A program made the position numbers and the translations under genes. The notes below the pieces were generated by a model. The model did not search any database. It was not told the origin of the DNA and worked only from the letters and a program-made list of their open reading frames with translations. DNA of 7,255 nt from positions 1 through 7,255 of the forward strand of contig JBKHJA010000114.1 of the NCBI GenBank assembly GCA_046538375.1. The letters are read 5' to 3'. The DNA is from JBKHJA01 sp046538375 (GTDB taxonomy: Bacteria; Acidobacteriota; Aminicenantia; Aminicenantales; Aminicenantaceae). This document shows positions 1 through 5,812 of the stretch, in pieces. How positions within the stretch are numbered: position 1 is the stretch's first letter; each line of letters opens with the position of its first letter.

Positions 1-12
1 GATGGAATCGGG

Positions 13-61
13 GCGAGCGTCGGAAGGGGGAAAGCGGAGCTTTACCCCTCCGAGGGCTCGC
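13..61. repeat. GC-rich imperfect inverted repeat (long hairpin)
   Basis: The two arms pair as 13-18 with 56-61 (GCGAGC/GCTCGC), 21-24 with 49-52 (CGGA/TCCG), 26-29 with 45-48 (GGGG/CCCC) and 31-35 with 39-43 (AAAGC/GCTTT). This leaves a 3-base GGA loop and only small internal loops, giving about 19 pairs in 49 bases. The stretch is about two-thirds GC, while the gene that follows is AT-rich, so it looks like material of different origin. It could be a REP-like intergenic repeat, the end of a structured RNA, or the 3' end of something to the left of the window. There is no U-tract after it on the + strand, so it is not a classic intrinsic terminator. No known RNA family was recognised. Confidence 0.6.
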
Positions 62-125
62 TGGGGAAAATAAGCGTGCTGACGACCCCCCCTCCCTCAC
101 CCCCTATCACGGAAAAAGAGATGCT

Positions 126-611
126 TTGAATCAGAATCCTTGTCATTACAGCATGATTATTTCTGTTTACATCAAGAAAGACCAACAAGCCCAGAAATAT
201 TTTTCCGAAGTCATCGAAAAAATGGAAAGATATGAAAAAGAACGGCTCAACGACATTGATGAATTCTATGTGCGGCAGTGCAAAAGGATGGATGTGACCC
301 CAAAAAAACCTTCACTCTCAGAAAGGGAAATAAAATGGGAAAAAATCATTCCCAAAAGAAATCCTGAATTGAAAGGAACATTTGGTATTCTTAACACTTA
401 TCCAGAAGATAAATATGTATTCGAGAAGTACACCCCTATGTATGCCTATCTATACGAATTATTCAATCTTATGGATGGGCAGCGGGACATGCTGGAAATT
501 ATTCGTACTGTAGAAGCTGAAGCTTTAGCTTCAAACTATAAGACCTTTTCCTATGAGGAAATCATGGATTTTCTGCAACTTCTGAAAAAAGAAGAAATAA
601 TAACTTATTGA
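126..611 (+). CDS. C-terminal-tail-like protein with PqqD-like winged-helix end, probably a 5'-truncated M28-type peptidase remnant
   Basis: The 161-residue frame is charged and helical at its start (roughly residues 15-60). It then has a proline/arginine segment (about 75-80, KIIPKRNPELKG) and ends in a PqqD-like winged-helix pattern (about 108-161: LFNLMDGQRDMLEI, then EEIMDFLQLLKKEEIITY). From memory, that order resembles the C-terminal extension of large M28-family aminopeptidases of Aminicenantes/Acidobacteria-type bacteria. No peptidase domain or metal ligands are present. The TTG start at 126 is only the first possible codon. It has no proper ribosome binding site, and the same frame stays open leftwards to base 3 through non-protein-like GC-rich sequence. 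ATG at 153 (Met10) is an alternative start, also without a Shine-Dalgarno match. The most economical reading is a gene whose 5' part was lost or replaced. A genuine small gene is possible. The region is more AT-rich than its neighbours. Confidence 0.5.
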   Translation: MNQNPCHYSMIISVYIKKDQQAQKYFSEVIEKMERYEKERLNDIDEFYVRQCKRMDVTPKKPSLSEREIKWEKIIPKRNPELKGTFGILNTYPEDKYVFEKYTPMYAYLYELFNLMDGQRDMLEIIRTVEAEALASNYKTFSYEEIMDFLQLLKKEEIITY

Positions 612-670
612 TGCGGCTGCTGTCCGCCATAATGCAACTTCATGAATTTCACCTTCAATAGTGAGAAGGA

Positions 671-736
671 CTAATCCATATCCCTTCCGGCGTTGACATC
701 GATGACTTCGCCAGAGACATAATCATTCTCCAGCTT
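671..736 (-). pseudogene. C-terminal remnant of a short-chain dehydrogenase/reductase (FabG-like)
   Basis: Read on the - strand, codons 730 down to 674 give ENDYVSGEVIDVNAGRDMD, followed by TAG at 671-673. This closely follows the C-terminal signature of FabG-type short-chain dehydrogenases (xxxYVTGEVIxVNGG). Upstream, the frame shows only K, L and an arginine run before an in-frame TAG at 746-748. The Rossmann fold, the catalytic Ser-Tyr-Lys and the usual FLAS segment are all missing. The rest of the gene was presumably removed by deletion or by the nearby repeat element at 777-975. After the stop, a weak GGTG and an ATG at 643 open a 12-codon frame that may be the remnant of the next gene of the former operon. 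I see the motif directly; the family assignment is from knowledge of SDR C-termini. Confidence 0.5.
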
Positions 737-827
737 CCTCCTCCTCTATAGACTATCGGTATTCATTTCAGCGCTGTTTTAACCTGCATTATTCATGAAC
801 ATGCTCAATTTGTCATGGATAAGAGGA

Positions 828-926
828 GAAATCAGGGACATGTACTGGAAATTCAAGGGACACGTTACCGATTTTGAAAAAAATCGGTACATGTCCCGAA
901 TTTCCAGTAACGTGTCCCATGATTTC
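828..926. repeat. Core hairpin built of four GGGACAYGTWAC units, GAAA-capped
   Basis: The left arm 828-875 and right arm 880-926 are inverted copies with only a few mismatches and one- or two-base gaps. The tip is ACCGATTTT (867-875), the tetraloop GAAA (876-879), and AAAATCGGT (880-888). Each arm holds two direct units starting GGGACA. On the left these are 835-854 (GGGACATGTACTGGAAATTC) and 857-875 (GGGACACGTTACCGATTTT). On the right they are inverted at 881-897 and 899-918. The T and C variants of the sixth-to-eighth bases alternate, so a T-type unit on one arm faces a C-type unit on the other. This is the arrangement of a paired REP/BIME-like repeat. Confidence 0.75.
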
Positions 927-943
927 TGTATAATGCAGGTACG

Positions 944-969
944 CCTGGATTATTCATGAATAATCCAGG
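944..969. repeat. Perfect 26-bp palindrome overlapping the kinase stop codon
   Basis: The palindrome is centred between 956 and 957, with half-site CCTGGATTATTCA and its exact complement. Its right half belongs to the right terminal repeat of the 777-975 element, and its left half is a further inverted copy of the same word. It overlaps the last six codons and the TAA stop (950-952) of the kinase gene on the - strand. In kinase mRNA it would fold into a 13-pair stem, or one slightly shorter with a small loop. It could stabilise the 3' end or contribute to termination, although no U-tract follows it. Confidence 0.8.
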
Positions 970-3900
970 TTAAAAGATGGATTAACCGTTTTTTGGCGTC
1001 GGCAACTTCGGCTGTGCCAGGGTCAGCCTCTTCCCAGAGCTTCAGATATTTTTGATAACACTGGACGGCTTTTTCCTTTTGGCCTTCTTTCTCATAAATT
1101 TTTCCCTGATTATAGAAGCTGCGGGCATATATATCTCCGTAGTTAAGCCTGCCTAAGGTGAGGGCGGCTATCCTCTGATATTCTTTTTGGGCTTTCTCTA
1201 AATCTCCTCTCTTGCCATAAGCTGAGGCCAGCGAATCAAAAAACAACGCATGATCGTTGCGCGGTATCCATGGATATTGGTCACACAACAACGATTGAGC
1301 TTTCCTGAAATATTCAACAGCCTGTGCTGGATTTTCTTCCTGAAGAGCGGCACAACCCAGCAGATGGTGATAATATCTCATTTCCTTCTCATTCAATCCC
1401 TGCCGGATCAGCTGATAAAGCTCTTGGGCCGCTTCCTGGGCTCTGTCTATGGATTTCATTTCAAGGTAAGCCAATCCCTTTAAATGCAAAGCCCTTTTCC
1501 GCAAGGACAGGTTCTCAGCCTGCCCGGCACTTTCCATGGCTCTTTCGCATTCTGCTGCCGCCTGCTGGGGATTATCAGTGGCCAAATACCTGTAGGCCAA
1601 ATCAAAATGGAACCCTGCCTTCCATTCCATCTCACCCATTTTCTCTGCCAGAGCGATTCCCAGTTCAGCCTGCTGTTTGGAAGCTTCAAATTTTCCCTGC
1701 ACCAGGAATAAAGGACCCAGCCTGTCTCTTCCGTAAAGATGCGCTGTTGGTTCATCTGCCTCCAGAAGCTTCTGATAAGACTGTTCTGCTGCCTCCCAAT
1801 CTCCCTGGGCATGGTAAATATCACCTTTGATGACAAAATGACGATGAAGAGTGGGATTGAGGGCATGGGCCTTATCCATTTCAGCTAAAGCTTGATCGTA
1901 CTTTTCCTGGCTGAGATAGTTGTGCGCCAGATAGAAATGAATAACTGGATTATCCTGGAAATCATTCCTATAATTTTCTAACACTTCCCCGGCTCTTTCA
2001 TACATCCCTTTGGCCATGAATGAACGGGCGAGATTGACATAGGTGAAAAAGTGTTCCACTTTATTTTTTCGATTGACTTCGAATTTTTCTACAGCTCTGT
2101 CCCACTGTTCTATATACATGTACAGGGCCCCCAGGTTAAAATTAGCGGACTCATCTTCTGGATAAAGCTCCAGCAATTTATTATAAGCTTCAATGGCTTT
2201 GGCCCAGGTCTTCTCTGACCGCCTGTAGAAATCCACCTGTATTCTGTAGCGTTCTTTTTCTGAAACCCGGTCTTTCAAATCCAGAGCTTTCTGGATGTGT
2301 TTTTTCCACTGGGAGTCATAACCCAGATTGCCGTAAGCTCTTCCCAGTCCTCTGTAAGCCATGGCAAACTCAGGATCCACTGCCACCGCCCTCTCAAAAA
2401 ATTGAATGCTGAGCCGGTAATCCCCTTTGTTGTAATATTTCTCTGCCTCACTGTAATATTTAAGGGCTTCTGGCGAAGAGGTGGTGATTTGACCCACCTC
2501 ATAGTCAATATCGCCGGCAATTTCCTCTGCAGAAAGCTTAAAGTTGGTCTTTATCCTTCTGGTCAGAGCATCCACCATGGCGAAAATGCTTTCCTCCCCC
2601 TTCCCCTCCACTCTTTCTGAGCCTACCAGCTCTCCGGTGGCTGCTTCCTGCAAGGCGACATTGATGCGGAAAATATTTCCCGCTTTGGAATAATCACCTA
2701 CGATTATATGACCGGTTCCTCCTCGTGAAGCCACTTGCTTTAGATCATGGGATGAGTAGCTTCTGGCTTCTAAAAGATGGAGCTGATCGAGAATCTGAAA
2801 CAGTTTCTCTCCACTCATGACCTTAAGAAATCTCGACTGGGAGAGGTCAGCGATCATCAAATCAGAAAGGGCACTTCCCCAATGATCCAGGTCTTCCTCT
2901 CCGGTGTTGTTTTTGAAGTGCATCACAGCCAGGGAAGGTTTACCAGCAGGGAGAGGAACAATTTCTTTTCTGGGAAGAAGCCGCCAGATCAACACGGCCG
3001 TGATGGCTGCAGCCACAAGAATCAGAGCAGGAACAAAGAGCTTTTTCAATCCAAAGCTCACCGTTATTTCCCTGGCAGTGATTGGTTTTCTTTTTAAGGC
3101 CATCCTTTCCGTTGAAGGGAGTTTTTTTTCGATCTTGGTCAGATCCGAGAGAAGTTGGTCTGCTGTCTGATACCGCTTCTGTTTATCCTTCTCCAGGCAT
3201 TTCAAGATCAACCGGCTGAGTTCCGGGGGAATCTGAGCATTGAGTGCTCTGGGATCAGAAGGGGGGATGCTCTTGTGCTTCAAAGCGATGCTCAAAGGCG
3301 TCTCGCCTTCAAAAGGAACCCTTCCGGTGACCATTTCATACAGGATCACACCCAGTGAATAGATATCAGAACGATGGTCTGCTTCTTGGCCCTCCACCTG
3401 CTCTGGGGACATATACTCCGGAGTTCCGATCATCACTCCTGTGTCTGTTATTCCTTTTGCTTTAAGGAAACGGGCAATCCCGAAATCCATAATCCGTACA
3501 TTCCCCTCTCTGTCTATCATCACGTTTTGAGGCTTTAAGTCCCGGTGAACAACTCCTAACCGCCCAGCTTCTGCCAGCCCTTCACACACCTGCTTGGCGA
3601 CAGCAACAGCCTTTCCTGCACCTAAAGGCCCTATTCTCTTTAAGGTGCTTTTTAAATCCTCCCCCGGCACATACTCCATGGTGATGTGGTGAACTCCCCG
3701 GTATTCACTGAGATCAAACATACGGCAAACATTCTTGTGCGAAATCTTCCTGGCTACTCTCAACTCGTTGCTGAATCGCTCGATGGTTCTCTTGTCATCT
3801 GCGATCTCATGTTTGATCAGTTTTAAGGCCACTTTTTCCTTCAGCTTCCTGTCAATGACTTTGTAGACCTTTCCCATCCCTCCTTTGCCCAGCTCTTCTA

Positions 3901-4072
3901 TGATCTGGTATCTTTCAGCAAAGAGAACACCAGGAGTTAACTCTACGGCAGGAGATTGAAGAGTCTCCGTATGAGAAGCGGGCTCTCCCTCTGAAACAGT
4001 CAAAGGGGTTCCGCACTCACCACAGAAGTGGGAGTGATCTGGATTCTCGGTGCGGCATTTAGGACATTTCAT
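950..4072 (-). CDS. Membrane serine/threonine protein kinase with zinc ribbon, FlgO/TolB-like domain and TPR repeats
   Basis: This 1040-residue protein starts with a zinc ribbon (C3, C6, C17, C20). A PknB-type kinase domain follows (about 55-315): glycine loop G62-KGGMG, K84, E103, catalytic HRDLKPQN at 176-183, DFG at 196-198, GTPEYMSPEQ at 216-225, D236 and R300. All catalytic residues are intact, so it should phosphorylate Ser/Thr. T209 and T211 are candidate activation-loop sites. One membrane helix spans about 345-363. Beyond it lies a FlgO/TolB N-terminal-like domain (about 378-515, beginning KPSLAVMHFKNNTGEEDLDHWG), then about 500 residues of TPR-like helical pairs (535-1030). This predicts a cytoplasmic kinase with an extracytoplasmic sensing or scaffolding part. 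It is the last gene of a three-gene operon, 41 bases after the NUDIX gene. The last five residues, WIIHE, and the stop lie inside the right repeat of the 777-975 element. The start ATG has only a weak purine-rich upstream sequence. Confidence 0.93.
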   Translation of the reverse strand: MKCPKCRTENPDHSHFCGECGTPLTVSEGEPASHTETLQSPAVELTPGVLFAERYQIIEELGKGGMGKVYKVIDRKLKEKVALKLIKHEIADDKRTIERFSNELRVARKISHKNVCRMFDLSEYRGVHHITMEYVPGEDLKSTLKRIGPLGAGKAVAVAKQVCEGLAEAGRLGVVHRDLKPQNVMIDREGNVRIMDFGIARFLKAKGITDTGVMIGTPEYMSPEQVEGQEADHRSDIYSLGVILYEMVTGRVPFEGETPLSIALKHKSIPPSDPRALNAQIPPELSRLILKCLEKDKQKRYQTADQLLSDLTKIEKKLPSTERMALKRKPITAREITVSFGLKKLFVPALILVAAAITAVLIWRLLPRKEIVPLPAGKPSLAVMHFKNNTGEEDLDHWGSALSDLMIADLSQSRFLKVMSGEKLFQILDQLHLLEARSYSSHDLKQVASRGGTGHIIVGDYSKAGNIFRINVALQEAATGELVGSERVEGKGEESIFAMVDALTRRIKTNFKLSAEEIAGDIDYEVGQITTSSPEALKYYSEAEKYYNKGDYRLSIQFFERAVAVDPEFAMAYRGLGRAYGNLGYDSQWKKHIQKALDLKDRVSEKERYRIQVDFYRRSEKTWAKAIEAYNKLLELYPEDESANFNLGALYMYIEQWDRAVEKFEVNRKNKVEHFFTYVNLARSFMAKGMYERAGEVLENYRNDFQDNPVIHFYLAHNYLSQEKYDQALAEMDKAHALNPTLHRHFVIKGDIYHAQGDWEAAEQSYQKLLEADEPTAHLYGRDRLGPLFLVQGKFEASKQQAELGIALAEKMGEMEWKAGFHFDLAYRYLATDNPQQAAAECERAMESAGQAENLSLRKRALHLKGLAYLEMKSIDRAQEAAQELYQLIRQGLNEKEMRYYHHLLGCAALQEENPAQAVEYFRKAQSLLCDQYPWIPRNDHALFFDSLASAYGKRGDLEKAQKEYQRIAALTLGRLNYGDIYARSFYNQGKIYEKEGQKEKAVQCYQKYLKLWEEADPGTAEVADAKKRLIHLLTWIIHE

Positions 4073-4113
4073 GGCTTCTTTTATTCCTGGTTGGCGTTTT
4101 TACCAAGAGAAAC

Positions 4114-4632
4114 TTACTCTCCGTTATCAGGAGGCTTTGACCCCAGCTTGTTTTTCAACCTTTCTATGAACTCAGCCTGGGCCGGGTTTATTTTCTCCCT
4201 GGCCTTTTCAATATCGAAGAAGGAAGCCTTATCTATTTCCGGGAATTCTTGAATTTTCCCCGACCCAGGAGGGAATTCCATGGTGAACAGATTGCTTTTG
4301 ACGGGCTGCCCCTCATCACAGTCTCCTTCAAAAGCCCAGGCGTAAACCATCTTGCCGCCTTTTTGCTTCACCGAACCCAAGTCCAGAAACTCTGGCCGCG
4401 GTTCTATGCCGATTTCTTCCTTGAATTCCCGAATGGCTGTGTCCAGAAGAGGCTCATCCGCCTGGATCTCTCCCTTAGGTATGGACCAGGCTCCTTTATC
4501 CCTTTTAGCCCAGAAAGGTCCTCCTGGATGAGCCAGGAACACCTGGAGATTTCCTTTTTTCTTGCGGTACATGAGCAGCCCCCCGCTCATTGGTGAACGT
4601 TTTTGTTTTTCCTTTGAATCTTTGGAACCCAT
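4114..4632 (-). CDS. NUDIX hydrolase (COG4119-like)
   Basis: This 172-residue protein has a perfect NUDIX box at residues 54-76: G54, E60 and REFKEEIGI (68-76) fit GX5EX7REUXEEXGU. E69, E72 and E73 are the expected metal ligands. The preceding LAHPGGPFWAKRDKGAWSIPKGE (33-55) is typical, to my knowledge, of the predicted NTP pyrophosphohydrolases of COG4119. Such enzymes split a nucleoside diphosphate linked to another group; the substrate cannot be read from the sequence. The length is normal for a single-domain NUDIX protein, with a somewhat charged, dispensable-looking N-terminus (1-14). It is cytoplasmic, with no signal or membrane segment. Its ATG lies 12 bases after the stop of the 103-residue gene, behind a weak GGTG, and 41 bases separate it from the kinase gene, so all three are probably co-transcribed. 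Met15 (MSGGLL) is a possible but less supported start. Confidence 0.93.
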   Translation of the reverse strand: MGSKDSKEKQKRSPMSGGLLMYRKKKGNLQVFLAHPGGPFWAKRDKGAWSIPKGEIQADEPLLDTAIREFKEEIGIEPRPEFLDLGSVKQKGGKMVYAWAFEGDCDEGQPVKSNLFTMEFPPGSGKIQEFPEIDKASFFDIEKAREKINPAQAEFIERLKNKLGSKPPDNGE

Positions 4633-4644
4633 CGCACCAGCTTA

Positions 4645-4956
4645 TTAATCCTGTTCACCTTGAGGAGGTCTCATCACCACATCCCCGTATTCGTCTATTT
4701 CCAGATTCCTGGCCTGTCTGGATGAAAGGACCCACGGCCGGTCCCAGTAGATGATATCACTGCCGTTCCAGTAAAAAGCGTAAAATTGGGAACTGTTTCT
4801 CCGCCAGATGGTGGCACAGTAGAGTTTCTCATCTTTCCCCAGATGCTCTCTCATATATCGTTCAGCGCGGCGTAAGGTCCTGAAATTCTTGCTCATCACC
4901 GGATCTTTGGGCATATCAGAATAAAAACTGACTTCCCATTTTTTAGCGCCGAACAT
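4645..4956 (-). CDS. Conserved-looking small hypothetical protein, 103 aa
   Basis: I do not recognise this protein. It is soluble-looking, has no signal or membrane segment, and is rich in aromatic residues: five tryptophans (W7, W51, W63, W71, W75) and many tyrosines. A helical arginine-rich stretch (about 24-39, NFRTLRRAERYMREHL) is followed by a probable beta region with alternating aromatics (45-77: LYCATIWRR, QFYAFYWNG, IIYWDRPW). The acidic tail ends EQD. It is probably a real gene: an AAGGA ribosome binding site (4966-4970) sits 9 bases before the ATG, it leads the operon, and its stop is only 12 bases from the NUDIX start. The position suggests a partner for the NUDIX enzyme or the kinase, but nothing in the sequence proves it. 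Confidence 0.75.
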   Translation of the reverse strand: MFGAKKWEVSFYSDMPKDPVMSKNFRTLRRAERYMREHLGKDEKLYCATIWRRNSSQFYAFYWNGSDIIYWDRPWVLSSRQARNLEIDEYGDVVMRPPQGEQD

Positions 4957-4965
4957 CTCTTTTTT

Positions 4966-4970
4966 TCCTT
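4966..4970 (-). promoter_or_regulatory. Ribosome binding site of the 103-aa gene
   Basis: AAGGA on the - strand lies 9 bases before the ATG at 4956. It is the clearest Shine-Dalgarno match in the three-gene operon and supports this gene as its first cistron. The two downstream genes have weaker sites and may depend on translational coupling or readthrough. Confidence 0.6.
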
Positions 4971-5072
4971 TCTGGTGGCTTTTCTTAAGAGTTTCGGGTA
5001 GACGTGAATATCCTCTCTTCTTTAGCCAAGCTTAAACTCTTTTTAGGAAAGTTTCAAGATGCAAATGCAGGG

Positions 5073-5113
5073 GGACTAAAACAAAAAAAATTTCAACAAA
5101 ACTGGACTAAACA
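5073..5113 (+). repeat. Direct repeat GGACTAAA(A)CA upstream of a putative promoter
   Basis: GGACTAAAACA (5073-5083) recurs as GGACTAAACA (5104-5113), offset by 31 bases, about three helical turns. The second copy overlaps the poorly matching -35 position of the extended -10 element at 5121-5129. Such spacing would suit a dimeric or tandem activator or repressor on one DNA face. Between the copies is an A-rich tract. With only two short copies, chance is a real alternative. Confidence 0.35.
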
Positions 5114-5120
5114 GCTGGGA

Positions 5121-5129
5121 TGGTATATT
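5121..5129 (+). promoter_or_regulatory. Putative extended -10 promoter of the coiled-coil membrane gene
   Basis: TGGTATATT matches an extended -10 element (TGn followed by TATATT, one mismatch to TATAAT), about 38 bases before the ATG at 5167. The -35 region 16-17 bases upstream is poor (CTGGAC/ACTGGA), as is common for TGn-dependent promoters. This is the only good -10 candidate in the + orientation of the divergent spacer. Confidence 0.45.
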
Positions 5130-5154
5130 CTTTTAGGGTCAAATCGATCTCACT

Positions 5155-5160
5155 AGGGAG
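5155..5160 (+). promoter_or_regulatory. Ribosome binding site deciding the start at 5167
   Basis: AGGGAG ends directly against a TTG at 5161, too close for use. It lies 6 bases before the ATG at 5167 and 9 before the ATG at 5170. The start is therefore placed at 5167 rather than at the upstream TTG. Confidence 0.7.
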
Positions 5161-5166
5161 TTGAAA

Positions 5167-5706
5167 ATGATGGCTTTTAAAAACTCTTCAGGCAAAGTTA
5201 TCCCCATTCTGCTGGTGGTCTTGGTCCTCCTGATCTTGGCCTTTGCAGGTGGCTACTTTCTGGCCCTGGTCAGGTTCGACCAGAAATACAACAGGATCGA
5301 GGAGAAGTTTAGTGCCTTTGAAAGCAAATATGAGAAAGTACTCACCTCTCTTCGTTCCGGACAGATGGAGATCAGAGCCTATATCAAAGAAAAAGAAGGA
5401 AAAGCTAAGCAAGAAACCAACCGGCTGAGAATGATGGGAATCCTTTTGAAAGCCAAAGGGGAAACCATATCCAGCAAGATTTCACTTTCTAGGGATGACA
5501 CCAAAACTGCTTTAGACCATGTTGATTCTGCTATTTCCATTCTTAGAGATGCTTTTGAGCTGGCTCAAGGGGATACGAGAGATAAGATCGAGGATATAAG
5601 ACTAAGACTGGCTACAGTCAAAGGGATCATAGAATTGGATTCTTTCAAAGCCCAGAAAGAGCTGGATAAGCTTTGGCGGGAGATTGATGCCTTAACCGAA
5701 GAATAA
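5167..5706 (+). CDS. Membrane-anchored coiled-coil protein of unknown function
   Basis: I do not recognise a family. The 179-residue protein has a short positively charged N-terminus (K5, K10) and one long hydrophobic helix at about 11-35 (VIPILLVVLVLLILAFAGG...). There is no cleavage-site-like Ala-X-Ala, so it is probably an N-terminal anchor. The rest is charged and almost purely helical: a coiled coil at about 37-85 (RFDQKYNRIEEKFSAFESKY...), then helical segments starting around LLKAKGETISSKISLSRDD (about 92-110) and running to the C-terminus with heptad-like leucines. The orientation cannot be fixed with confidence. It is a monocistronic unit with its own ribosome binding site and an extended -10 promoter, and a small terminator-like hairpin follows 20 bases after the stop. 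It is divergent from the kinase operon, which leaves a shared control region but proves no shared function. Confidence 0.8.
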   Translation: MMAFKNSSGKVIPILLVVLVLLILAFAGGYFLALVRFDQKYNRIEEKFSAFESKYEKVLTSLRSGQMEIRAYIKEKEGKAKQETNRLRMMGILLKAKGETISSKISLSRDDTKTALDHVDSAISILRDAFELAQGDTRDKIEDIRLRLATVKGIIELDSFKAQKELDKLWREIDALTEE

Positions 5707-5725
5707 AAGAAACGGACAGGGCAGC

Positions 5726-5743
5726 AAGAGCTGGCTCTTTTTT
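5726..5743 (+). terminator. Weak intrinsic terminator after the coiled-coil gene
   Basis: AAGAG (5726-5730), loop CTGG, then CTCTT (5735-5739) running into a six-T tract (5738-5743). The stem is only 5 pairs, but its place 20 bases after the stop at 5706 and its U-tract fit an intrinsic terminator. Confidence 0.5.
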
Positions 5744-5797
5744 GGTGTCATGTGCAACTCAGTGGGAAATTTTAGGCCTTTAAATTCTTCATGAATG

Positions 5798-5806
5798 TGC
5801 TATAAT
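5798..5806 (+). promoter_or_regulatory. Extended -10-like sequence, possible promoter of a spacer RNA
   Basis: TGCTATAAT is a perfect extended -10 (TGn plus TATAAT). No good -35 lies 16-18 bases upstream. If used, transcription would start near 5812, so the RNA would begin with the hairpin at 5813-5840. The same bases read on the other strand are the U-rich tail of that hairpin (ACTTTTATTATAG), so this may be only the complement of a terminator tail. Confidence 0.35.
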
Positions 5807-5812
5807 AAAAGT

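Larger units (their letters stand above)
777..975. mobile_element. ~199-bp palindromic MITE/REP-like element with nested inverted repeats
   Basis: The ends 777-799 and 953-975 are inverted copies matching at 22 of 23 positions (TTTTAACCTG ... CAGGTTAAAA). Inside them, 782-792 and 930-940 form a second perfect 11-base inverted repeat (ACCTGCATTAT/ATAATGCAGGT), and 828-926 is a long hairpin. The element encodes no protein and lies between the convergent ends of two genes, as non-autonomous palindromic elements often do. Both ends contain TTAA (779-782 and 970-973). This could be part of the terminal repeat or a target duplication; because it is palindromic, the sequence alone cannot decide. No longer target duplication is visible. 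It could be a MITE moved by a transposase in trans, or a REP/BIME unit served by a TnpA-REP (RAYT) tyrosine transposase. No transposase lies in the window. Confidence 0.6.
4957..5154. other. Divergent intergenic spacer, about 200 bp
   Basis: This spacer separates the start of the - strand operon (ATG at 4956) from the + strand membrane-protein gene and must hold promoters for both. The + side shows the extended -10 at 5121-5129 and the direct repeat at 5073-5113. On the - side no convincing -35/-10 pair was found. The TTGAAA read from about 5057 down to 5052 is the best -35 candidate, but its partner at a 17-base distance (TAAGCT) is weak. No protein-coding frame or known RNA was seen here. 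Confidence 0.5.

Noticed and set aside
13..61. GC-rich hairpin as an intrinsic terminator of a gene to the left
   Set aside because: No U-tract follows on the + strand. It could still be a Rho-dependent or processed end, which cannot be judged at the window edge.
121..129. ATG at 121 preceded by GGAAAAAGAG, an attractive start
   Set aside because: It reads ATG CTT TGA and stops at once. It lies in a different frame from the 126-611 protein, and reaching that protein would require a frameshift for which there is no other evidence.
835..918. Four GGGACA-type repeats considered as a CRISPR array
   Set aside because: The units are inverted pairs separated by 2-5 bases, without spacers of constant length, and there are no cas genes.
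1324..1830. Open frame of 168 codons on the + strand inside the kinase gene, with others at 2297-2620, 2777-3097 and 4249-4596
   Set aside because: They are antisense to well-supported coding sequence, are rich in P, S, F and H without domain pattern, and lack ribosome binding sites.
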